From Candidatus Omnitrophota bacterium (GTDB lineage Bacteria > Omnitrophota > Gorgyraeia > Zapsychrales > JANLHA01): a stretch of DNA of 47,914 bases. Under the pieces are notes generated by a model. The model was not told the origin of the DNA. It did no database searches and saw only the letters and a program-made list of their open reading frames with translations. Location: positions 1 to 47,914 of the forward strand of contig JAHFFT010000018.1 in assembly GCA_023247795.1 (NCBI GenBank), in the 5' to 3' direction. Numbering within the stretch: the first letter of the stretch is position 1; every line of letters begins with the position of its first letter. Below are positions 33,701 through 45,700 of this stretch, piece after piece. Made by a program: the position numbers and the translations under genes.

Positions 33701-36700
33701 TCAGGTCGTCGAGCACCAACGAGATGCAGCCCTGGTTCCGATGGGATATGATCGACCTCTGGACCAAATCTCGGGGTAAGCGGAGAAATGGTGGTCAGCG
33801 CCGGCATCAGGCTCACAATCATATAGACGGGGAATAACAGAACGCGCGCAGCGGTCAAAAGGAAGTATGCTTGAAAACGCGGGACGCCCAAAGAATGATT
33901 TTTGTCCGCAAGAACCCGTAATCGTGCCTCTGTCAAATTCAAGACCAGCAGTCCGCCGAAGATAAGCAATATACTGGTGATTGGTAAGGAGTAGGTGCTT
34001 GCCGTCTCCTTTTGAGAAGCCGCCGCGGGAGCAGTTGTTGCCGCCCGCATTCGAGTCGCTGCGAGAATCCCTAAAATCGGCTGATCTTTCTTATCCGTCG
34101 CGATCATGAACTTATTGACTGCAAATCCATGCTCAGCAAACATGGCAAGAACAGCGGCTTTATCCTCTTCAGAATAAAAGGCGGCTCTATCCAACACAAC
34201 CAAATACAGGATTGTTGATAGTTTCATTCTTCGAATAAAATCATTGAAATCGCCCAATTTTCGTGAATTGCCCTGCATATTTTCTTGTAAATAAATAGAT
34301 AGCATCTTCAAACACCCATATCCCTCGTCAAAGGCAATTCCGACTGATTGCAGACGCCTCTGCACATCATCCTTAATAGTTTCCAACCGATCACGCAATC
34401 GGACACCCAGCTTGTCATCGTCAGAGTCATCACTAAGGTATTTTCTGATCAACTCATCTAAATTGGCATTCATTATTGCTTCAAATTCAAAAATTATCTC
34501 AACCGCGAATTCACTCATGACACCGTCTTTAAGGTGCGAGATGAACCGCAGGATACCCCCCTCGGACATCAGCGCATACAGCTTTGCCAGCACCGTCTCG
34601 CGTTCGGTGTACTCCCAGCCGAACTGCGAAACCACCACATCAACCCGCGCCGGGAATCCTTGCGGCTGACGGCTCGTGCCAATATCCTCCGCCGACATAT
34701 TAAAAAAGGTAACGCCTGGTGGGATAAATTTGCGATCAATCCGCGCGTAATCGATCGCGTATGTTTTGAGTTCCCGATTAACTTCAACCGCGTATCGACT
34801 AACGGGATCGCACCCGCAGCCAATCTCTAAGATAGCCGTACCTTTGGGAAGCATACTAAAAAATTCGCGCCATTCTTCGATCATTTCTGCTCTAACTTTC
34901 TCGTTAGTAAAGACGGGGAAATCCAACAAAATTTGCGACCAAAAATCGGGATCGTATGGCGGGCAGTGACGATTAACCAGGTTGCGTTGTTGCGATGTAA
35001 TCTTCGCGGCGTATTTCAATGGTTTAAACGGCAGTCGACTTACAGCAGGCGGGCCGGTTGTCATCGCCGATGCCTGGGTTTGCACGTTCGGCGTTGGGGA
35101 AAATTCCAACGTCATTTTCGTTCGCGCGTGGATTTGCGGGGCGGCAGAGGGATGAGGCAGCGGCGACTTCGCTTGCGGCTGCGCGCGGGGAGCCTCCGGC
35201 TCGCCATCAACAACTCGATAAATAATGCTGTAATAAAGCACCTCACTATTCCTCCACATCGTGTTCCGGAGGACAGCAGCGTCTGTAACTTTTTTATAAT
35301 AAACATTAATTTTCACATCATACGGGTGCAGGCGCTGATAAGCTTCAATGGTGCTGAGAACATCCCGCGGGTTCTGAACGCGAACGAATTCTCTAAACTC
35401 CTGCCAATGCCGCCTTTCAACATGAAGGAAACACGCTAACAATTCGTGTTCAGAAACCCGCGTCACGATCCGCCCTCTGTTGATGGCTGACACAACAAAA
35501 TCGATTGCCCCGCTCTCTGTCACCGGCAATGGATAAACAAAGATCATGATCTTTTCTTCAGGTAGATATTGCTTAATTCTCTGCGCCAATGGTGCGATTG
35601 GCAGAGGAAAGATCGACTGAACTTCTCTTATAAAATCTTCTATGGAAGTTCCTTGCGGCCTTTTTTCATCGATCTGAAACACTATAAATTTGTGGTAATC
35701 TTCTTCCTTAATCACCCCACCTCCGAAAACCAAATCATCCAAATAGGAAATGCCAATCAAATAAAAAATTCCCGATGGCGACTGCACCCGCAATAATGTA
35801 TGCCTTATTTCTTCTACCTGTCTTTTGTCGTTGTCAGGCAACTGACTTCCCCAAATTTTTCCTATCAAAACCGAACCACCTTCTAAAAAAATACCCCCGC
35901 GTTGAAATTCCCTAATGATCCAATAGGTGGTCAGCGTGCAGTCGCCCCAACCGATATCCTCGGTGTCTTGCAGCTGGATCGCTGTGTAAGCAGGATCGTT
36001 TCGAGCGCGCCGAAAATATCCCAGATAATCGTATTGGCAAAGCGGGAACTTTTTCTGCATATCAGCGACGATCTCGCGGATCAAGGATAAAAATGCCTCA
36101 TCAAGGTTAGCTGAAGTTTTCTCGTCATGATTTGCTGCCCGCGCTGTCCGATGGACATCCCGTTCTGACGCGCGCGGCATCCGTAAGATCAAATACGTCA
36201 TGGCTTCACCATGCTGCTGAGCCAATGCTCTGGTCTTTTCATTGTCATCGGCAGCACCAATGATCAACGGTTCAGGGAGATCGACCACCTCTGGATTGGT
36301 ACGCTCATATTGATCCAGCCATTGACAAAAATGCCGCGGATCATTGATGGATTGAATATCTGCTTGCATTTTCGGTAAAAAATTTTGATGGATAAAAAAA
36401 GAACGCGCCCACATTCCAGACAATTTCAACTTACCATCTTCGGGAGATTGAGCGTACAGCCTAGCCGCTATGACAAATACATAATACGATGTTCCCGAGA
36501 TTGTCTTATATCCCGCTCCAACCTTGAGCCGTTGGACAGGCACATAAGACTGAACAAAATGTCCTGCTGCGATCGCTTTCACATCCCTGATGCTGCATCG
36601 GCTTAAAAATTCCAGGCCTTCTCGGTAGGGAAGACGACCATTCTTCGCATCCTCAGTAAAGCTTAACCGGCTCAAGAATTCCGTTTTTGTTAAAACCGTG

Positions 36701-39700
36701 CCTTCCGAAGCTAAAGTCCCGCCCGTAACCAAATCCTCAATGCTGGCAATGCCAACCATATAGGATTCGCTGCCATCGGGCTCTATAACTTCCAACATGA
36801 CATGCCACCCCTGCCCTGCTTCCTTATTACCATAAGCAGCTGAGATCACCTGACCGGAAACGACCCAAACTTGCTCCGGCGAAATCCCTTTCTTTTCGAC
36901 CAACTCACGTGCCAGCCAATAGCTGCGCTCGACGCATTCCCCGCATTTGGCTTTATTGTAAGCTTCCATATCATAAGTTGTTATTGAGCTGTCTTTTAAC
37001 AAAGGCACGATGCCGTAATGATCAAGCGGGAAGCGCTCCTCGATCATCTGCTTCACGACCGCTTTGAGCAAGTGATGAAAATTTGTCTTTGCTGTCCTGA
37101 CGGGATTGCTTGGCACTTCTACTTGCGAGGCTATCGTTATTTCCACATCGGGCCCGGCCACGAAGCGCGCCGACGCGGACGACCGCGTTAAGGCATGGTC
37201 CAACTCAAACAACCGGGCATTTTCTTTTAAAAGTCTAAATAGATATTTGGGAATGCCTGGGCGCTTTTCAGAAAGATGAGTATTAAGGATCAAATGACCA
37301 AAAAGTGCGGCGTCGGCCGCGGCGCTGGCTTGAAGTTCGCGATCCCCTTCTGCTTCTGCATTTACACGAAACGGGGCATAGCCCAGCACCATCGGAAGCT
37401 CATCGAGGTGATGATAAAATTCCTTAATTCCGTGTTGGCGAACAAAAAGTTTAAGCTGCGACAAGTCTTCTTTCTTAACAGCCACGTGCGAAATACGCTC
37501 ATACTTGTAACAAATTGCTCGCGATTGTGGCACATACTGCAAACGTATCAAGTGATACAAAAAGAGAATATCTGTTCCAGGCACGATATGTGCCTGGGAT
37601 ACGCCGCCGGCAATAAGGACATGCTGATCCCGCTTATAACTCAGAGGATTCATCTGAGCAATGGAGTCATCTCTTAAGACCTCCAGGCCGTCTTCAGCTG
37701 TTTTCAATTCGCTATTGATCAGGGAAACCGAGGCCCTTTGTTTGGATTTATCAAAAATCATCTTTCCCCGCGGAAATTCATTACACTGCCTTATTTTAAA
37801 TTGTTCTACCGTCCGATTTTTATAATCTCCTTCTGTCCTCCAGCGAATATCCAATCTGCCCAGGTATTCTTCTTCCGTAAAAATGCCGATTCTTTCGAAT
37901 ACGACAAGTTCCATCGGAGTAAAACCAAATAAATAATTTACGCCTTCATTTCTAAGAACACCCAACGTATGCCTTAACGGTTCCCTGCCTACACCGGTCA
38001 TTAGGATTTCCCCATACCAGACTTCAATATCAGCACGGCTGAATCCGTGGCTCAGGAGTTCTGCGATCACAATCTCCGCGACCAGATTGCAATCGCCGTA
38101 ACCATGCTTAGCTATTGACAAAGGACTGACCAGGCCATAGCCCGGAAAAATCAAACCGTTGCGAACAAATTCGCCGTACCCGTAACGGTCAGGGCTCAAT
38201 TTTTTCAGCAAGGTGAATTCGATACTCCTGATTTTCTCAAGAAACGGGTCAGGACGAACGTCCGAGTCAGCGCCTAACCAGATGGGGGTATAACCGGGTT
38301 GCTGGGAAAAATCCCAGAGCGAAATAGCGTCGGCATATTTTCCTTCTTCTGCGGCAAGTAGAACGTGCCCATAACCGAGTTTAGTAAAAATGAACTTCAT
38401 TTGTCTTGTCACTTTTTCTCCGGCCATCTCAATGACAAAATCTGAATCAAAGTAAATACGCGAGCCAGCAATTTTTCTCTTCGAGCGCGTCAGATGGCTT
38501 CGCCCCCCCGATGCTCGCAATGACCGAGCTCTGGGAATCGTTTTCTCAGCGATACGAACTTCACCCAACTCCATCAGCCGCTGATAAACACAATTGGTTT
38601 TCTTGATCCAAAATGTCCGTAAGATTTGCGAAATGAAGACCCACGCGTTAATGAACAGATGCGGGAAAACAATTTTAAGGTAACCGACCGGAGGAAACGC
38701 TAAAAACAGGGCGAGCGTTAAGCAGCTGATGAGGACCTTCTCCCCAGAGAAAATAAATCGGAAAAGTGCCGGCCAAGATTTGGCTCGCGCGTCAAGACTA
38801 TGGATGAGATGCCAAGCTAAAAGCGCGGCGACCAAAGAAAGAAGAAAAATCGAAGAACCAAATAACAATTGGAAAATCCTGTTAAAGAAAATATGTCCCA
38901 CATATATGAACAACGATTCAATCAAGGCAGGCAAGAAAACTTTGCCAAACCACGGCGGGCCGGTTTCATAAAGCGCTGCCAAGAGCGGCCACATCCCACC
39001 TGGTTCATCTTGAGCGAACGGCGCTGCTGCTGTTTCCTCCATACCGGAATTGGGAGCTTGGCCGCCGTCGGCTTTTTTACCATCATCCGAACGATGCATC
39101 ATAACTGTTTGCATCAAGAAATCTTGAGAACCAACAAATTGTTCAGAAGCGACCCGGTGTTCTTCATCAAAACCAAACATCAACGGCAAGTACTTTTTCA
39201 TTTCTTCTAAAAATTGCGGAGACAATTGTTCAACAAGTGAAATGAATTCCTGGTCCCACTCATTGGCAATACCAAGCGATTTTCTGACAACGGCCTCATT
39301 ATACGACGACCAAATCTCTCCCAGTACAAACGTCTGCGACATCGGATAAAAACGCGGGTCTTTGAATTGCGGATAAATACGCGTTTTATCCAGCCAGTTA
39401 CGGGCCCAATCCATGAGCGGCCGGGCTTCGGGAATCCGATTTCGGTTTCCGGAAAGATCAAGATGTTGAACAATCGTTTTGGTTTGATCACCTATCCCCG
39501 CCAAACGAAACCGTCGTGCCGCGATATCCACCGCGTTGATGATGAGCGCCAATAAATCCTCTTTGTTTACCATATCATCGTGCATTATGCGGCTTAAAGG
39601 TCCCTCCCCTTTGATTTTTAAATCGTTCATAACAGCCAATAACGACTCGCCTTTCGCGGTGCGCTTTTGCACCTGCCATGCCAAACTTTCCTTTGGATAA

Positions 39701-42700
39701 ATCGCCAGCCAGCCATAATTTTTCATAAAAAGGTCCGGCCGTCGGGTATCGGCTCCTTGAAAAATGATTTCATATTTGCCCCTTTCCGGACGAGCGATAA
39801 CCCCCCGCAGTGTGAATTGCACGGACCCATTCGAGGCTGAAAGAATCTTGTCGATTTCGAATTCAACCAGATACCCTTCGATGTATTTGATTCTAAAAAA
39901 CGCCGCTTGCTCTTCTGGATTCGCGTCAAAAAATCGGTCTATTTCTTGCCTCATCTCCCCAACCGTAATAAACCGAAAACTCTCGGTTTCCAGATGAACA
40001 CCGGCTTCATTCTGCAGGTCACGGTTGCCAAAACGCCCGTGAGCGTTCTTAAATAAATCATGGGTCCTCAGCCCGATTTCCTCAGACGACATTTCCAGAC
40101 GCATCCGTTTAAAAATCATTTGCACAATGCGATCGCGTAAATCACTGTCCTCTTTTCGGAACAGCTCAACCAGATTACGAATGACCGATGGCAGATTGAC
40201 ACCCATATTATGGTAAGCGTGCAATTGCAGACCGCGCGCCATAAAAGCAAATTCTTCTAACTTAGTCGCGTCAGCGACAACAACAACACCGCTACGGGAA
40301 TAGTAAAATCGCTCCCCCTTCATTGAAGGGAAACGGGTGTCGAACTCTTGCTGAGAAACATTCTCAAATCGAAAATCATGGCGGGCGCGGATTGTTTGAT
40401 AAAACGGTTTGAAGACCTTATCTTTCAAATAAAGATAATCATCATAATGCGTCTGCTCATCGTCTTGATCATCAAGCCCATTGATGATCTCAATAAATTT
40501 TTCCAAAGATGGGTCGCCGGCATGCGGATATTCAGTCATTTCGGCGATGGCCTTGCGCGGGGCGATTTCCCAAAGGACCTGATCAGCATTCAAGTCTTCT
40601 GCTCCGATCCTCGCGCATACCTGCTTCAACCGTCGGCGCAGCCCTTCCTCAATCAGGCTTGGAGCATAGGCCAATACGGCCGCCATCTTTAAAGCAATGA
40701 CGCGGGCGAAACTATTGACAAGCTCGTCGTCCGGGATCTTGTCCGCGCGGAAGATCTTCCATTCCCCAGCCGCGTTCTCAACAAACATCTTGCTTACGGC
40801 CTCGGCTTGAAGATGTTGGTCCTTCACAACTTGCCCCGGGCTGGCAGAAACAAGCTGATAGGCGATTGATTTCTTGTTCTCCAGCAGATAAAGCAGGATC
40901 TTCCGGTAAACGATCGTGAATCGTAACCCGTTTAAGGAATCATAGGCTTTATCTTCGAGATATCTGGCGATATTGATCAAGAGCGTGCCGTCTTTGAAAT
41001 CAATGCCGTGCCGATCTTCGGGTTTATAAATGAACTTTCTTTTGGCGGTATAAAAATCTCCCAATCCCTCCTCAGATAGCGCTGGTTTGATTTGATTCGG
41101 TAAAACCAAATTGAGATTGTGGTGCAGGTCGACAACCAAAATCAAATCTCGGTAAAAATCTTCTCGGGTCTCTTTGTCCTGCAACGTTTTCCCTTGAGAA
41201 TATTGGAAGAAAATGAATTCGATAAATTCGTCCTCTACCTCCTGACTCGCCCAGGGAATCTTGGAATAACGATCTTCCATCTCTTCGGGTTCAGAATAAC
41301 TGTCATAAAACTTTCGCATCAATAAATGAAACAATCGCGGATTTTTCCAAAGAGCTGCTTCCTCTTCAGGATCTTTCATAAACGCGCCAAAAACGTTGTC
41401 AACCCGCTTACGGTTTTCTTTGCCAAGGTCCTGGCCCACAATAGCGAGTTTTTCACCCGAAGGCAGATACAGATACCCAATGGCATCATCCCCATCGTCG
41501 CTGCTGGAATTATTTAAACCATTCAATGGCTTCGCTAACCCGAGGGCAGCGATGGCTAAGAATAAACCGCCGCAGGTCAAAATGCCCATACCAGACAGGT
41601 CAAAGGAGGAGGTGTCCGTATATGGGCCACGATCCTTTCGCCGGTCGGAACGATTTCGTCGCCCGGTCATTGCATTCATCTGCTGCCGCGGAAAAAACCC
41701 GGCAAGCCAATCCGGCCTGGTGTGGATGATCCCTAGCAAAACCGGTATGATCATGCTGATTTCAAATGAATCAAAAACCAGCGTCGATATTTTGAAATTC
41801 AGCCAAGCCATCAAAATCAAACCGATCACCACTGCCGCTGCTATGCTTGCGATGGAAACATTCATCTTTTGATCAGTTTCGTTCATTGCATCGCGATTCA
41901 AGATGACCGTTGTGTCCTGACCAATGCTTCTCCATCGAGCATACTGTCCTCCCCCGATTAAAGCGTTGGGATCTCTGATAACTTCAAGAATGCGCGTCGG
42001 AGTCGTCTTAGGATCTTTCTTCTTATTCTTCTGACCAAAATATTGTTTCTCCTCTTTTTTGCTCAACACGTGCCAGCGATCATCTCCGATGAGAATAGCA
42101 TAAATTTTTTCCGAGTTGCCAATTTTCGGGAGGTGACATTTAATAAAACCCGCATGAAGATATGGATGCAACTGACCTTCATCCCGTACCCATACCACCG
42201 GCGAATCTTGCTCCGACTGCTTATGCGTAATCGCATGCACCATTGCGTTCTTAACCTTCCCCATTCCCAACTCTTTGAGGCGATTAAATAAGCGGTTATC
42301 TTTCCATTTTAAGCCTTGCACCTCTTCATAGGCCGCTTGATCCACGAGTACCGTCGTTTCCGACGCCCGCAACAATAACGCGGTCACCGGCACCGCGCGC
42401 GTTCGCCTTCCGCTCATAAGCTGCATCAGCGCCCAAGCTTTCTTCGGGCCGTTAGCGATCAACAACAATTTCCTTGCTCCCAGTATTGTCGAGATACCAG
42501 CGGTCAAAGCATATTCATATGGTTTACCCCCTTCTATCACGCGTTTCATGAGATGCCCATTAACATTCTGTGTTGATTTTGAAAGTTTCGATCGATGGAC
42601 AAGGGAATGATGTGATGTCCATTTTTCGTTAAACCCGATATGCCCTTCTTCGCCGACACCCATCACCACCAAATCAATGCCTCCCGCCCTTATAATTCTC

Positions 42701-45700
42701 ATGACATAACGCAAAATCGCGAACATCGGGTTTTTGGCCTTTCCGTATAAGACATAAACCTTTTTCGGTCCCTGATATCCTTTCAACGGACTAATCAAAT
42801 TTTCATTGATATATTCCATATAATCATCGCCGCCTTCATACTGATCCAGCATGAAAATGGTCACCTGACTTAAGTTAAGCCTTTCCTCTTTGACCGCTTG
42901 AACCAACAATTGATACATCCTCTTCGGTGTGTTTCCCGTCAGCAGCATCAAAACCGCGTTCGACTTATTTCTGACCGTTTTATAAATTTTTTTATACGCC
43001 AATTCACTCAGCTTTTCATAATTGCCATAAACTTCCATCTGCGGCAATTCCTCATAAACTCCAACATCGGTGAAATACCGATCGTGGATCCAGGTCAGGA
43101 CTAGGAAGGAAACAAAACCGATGAGCAGCCGCAAATAAAAGTGTAGGTTAAGAAAGGGAAAGGTCAGCAAAGCAGCGATGTTCATAACAGCGACGATCAT
43201 CGGCGGGCCTTTGTCCATCTTCTTATGCAGATAAACAAACCACCCCCAAACCAACAAACTCCAGATCACATATCCCTTAACCCAAATCGTCCAGCCAAAT
43301 ACCGCGTAGACCATGGGAAAAGCCAAATTCAGCGTCCAGAAAAAGATCTGCTCGAAGTATGCCTGATATTCCACCCGTAGCCCACAGCCATAACTCAAAC
43401 GCAAATTATGTTTTTCAATCGAAAGCAGCAATTTGGTCAAGGCGGGAATCATGGCGCCATGACATCGACTATTCGTGGAACGCGCTGAAGCCCAAGCCAT
43501 AAACGCAACCGTTGCTACGACCAGCAAACCGCATACCACAATCAATAAGTGACCGCCGCCGATAAGAATAAAAATCGGTCGCAAAAACGCTAATATCGTT
43601 AACCCCAAAATAAATTCAGCAAGTGTAAACCTCCTCTTCGGCATCTTCATCTTCATTCCTACTGCCGCTTTTACGGCCGCTCTTGCCACGTCATGAAAAG
43701 AAATACCAGACACATGTCTATTCTTCTGAGAAATATTATCTTCCAAAAGACCCTGCGCCCGCTCCCGTATCTTTTCATGCTTAGCTAAAATGCTGCCAAT
43801 CTCTTTTAAACGTGTCTCATCCCAAGTGTTGCTTGCCGCGTCCGGATTCACATCGGCATAAACCTGCTCCAAGACCTTCCATCCTGCGTAAACCGCCTCG
43901 AGCCCTCTGCGATATTCTTGCCCCTGATCACCTTCTAATTCAGCTTTACACTTCTTCAAAAAACGCGTATACGTGACAAACTTAATAAAAAATAACCGTC
44001 TTAATACAAACCTTGCATCAACAATGGGCAGACCCTGATTTCCCTTAAGCAGTTGGATGTAGAGGTTTAAAAATCCCGAAAGGCTTTCAATGATTTCCAC
44101 CACTGGCAGCCGGCCATATTCGTAAAAACGACTCCATATTGCTGAATACTCCTCTAACTCATCCAAAATTTCCCTGATTTGCGGATCCGCGGCCACCTTA
44201 TTAGTTTTTCCCGCATCAACAATGTTCTGTTTGTTTATGATTTTTATTTTAAGTTGCACCGGCAGCCCCGTTGAATTATATACGCCGATAGGCAACACAC
44301 CTAAGCGATCGGTTCTTACCAAACGACAAACGGGGCCCGTTTGATTAAATACAATACGGTCCGCTATCCTTGCAACATATTGGACCCATTCTGTTTCAGC
44401 GATAGCAGCAAAACTGCACACCAGGTTCTCAACAACTTTCAGATCCTGCTCTAACGATTCTATTTCGTGATCAAAATGATCAGGATTCTGCAAAACCCCT
44501 TCAAAAGCCGCCAAAAATTTATTAAAGGCGCAAATGCTTTGTTTCATATTATCGGGGACTTTGGCCAACCCTTGATAATGGGGTAGCAGCTCCCCCTGCA
44601 TCCATTGCCAAATCTTATCCGCGAGTTTCGTCATACACCTAATCTCAACGAGGATCAATTGATTTTTCCCGACTGCTAGTTCCTGAATAAGCCTCTGCGC
44701 CTCGTTTAAATCCTGATGGATCCTGTCACCTTCCTTTTTCAGAAGGGCATCACGATATTCCAAAACTCGCTGATAAGTTAAGACCATCTCATCTAACCGA
44801 GTGAAATCTCTTTCAATAAAGCTGAAAAGTTCCTGAATACGTTTTTCCTTTTGCGCGAATTCCATCAAGGCCGCCGGATAAAAACCGCGGTTGCGCTCGT
44901 AATTCCTTTTATAATTTTGATATGTTGTTCTCAGCGCGTCTTGTGCTTTGAGTATCTTGCTCAATAGATAAATCCGACGATTCACCTGCGCCAAATTCTC
45001 GGTAACCACGCCCAATGTTTGCTGCTCATCATCCAAGAAGGAAACAATCGCCGGCCATTCCCATTTAACAACGGCCGTGATGTCATTGCGCAGGCTCGAC
45101 GGGAAACCACGACTATTCTTCTGGATTTCATTTAACTCTGAAATCACTCCTGCCAAACTTTCTATCTTCTTTTTCAAATTTATAAGAGCTCCCTTGGTTG
45201 TTGCCGCCTGCAGCTCAAAAAGTTGACCTGGCTTTTCAAAATCACTGCTCAGGGTGGCGTCTTGATAACTTTCCATCATTTCATGAAGCATCAACGATAA
45301 CCGCGCAGCTAGATCTTCCAGCAATCCTTCGGCTTTCCCTAATTCATCAATGGATTTTTGCGCCTGGGCTTTGAGTTCAGTGACCTCACGCAAAGCCGTT
45401 TCATGATCATAAACAAACAAAAACGATTGATATAAGCTGCCGGCCTGCATCAGAGAGGCCTCAAAAGCAAAGTTTGCTAAATAGCAATCCGACCTCGGCT
45501 CGAGAATACTTCTTACTTTTACCTCGATGGCGCTCAACTGTCCGGCAGTTTCTACCAGCCAGGCAAGATGATATTGTTTTGCCAAAGAGTCAACATTTCG
45601 AAAATATTCTTGGACCTTGCGATCGGCAAAATTGACCTGGGGTTGGACATTATTTTCAATGATATGCCGTAAACGGTTTTCTAGATCCATACGATGATAA

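Noticed and set aside
43570-43640. FTLAEFILGLTILAFLRP resembling a type IV prepilin N-terminus
   Set aside because: Internal position, no preceding prepilin-peptidase Gly leader in a secreted context, followed by a second TM; likely coincidence.
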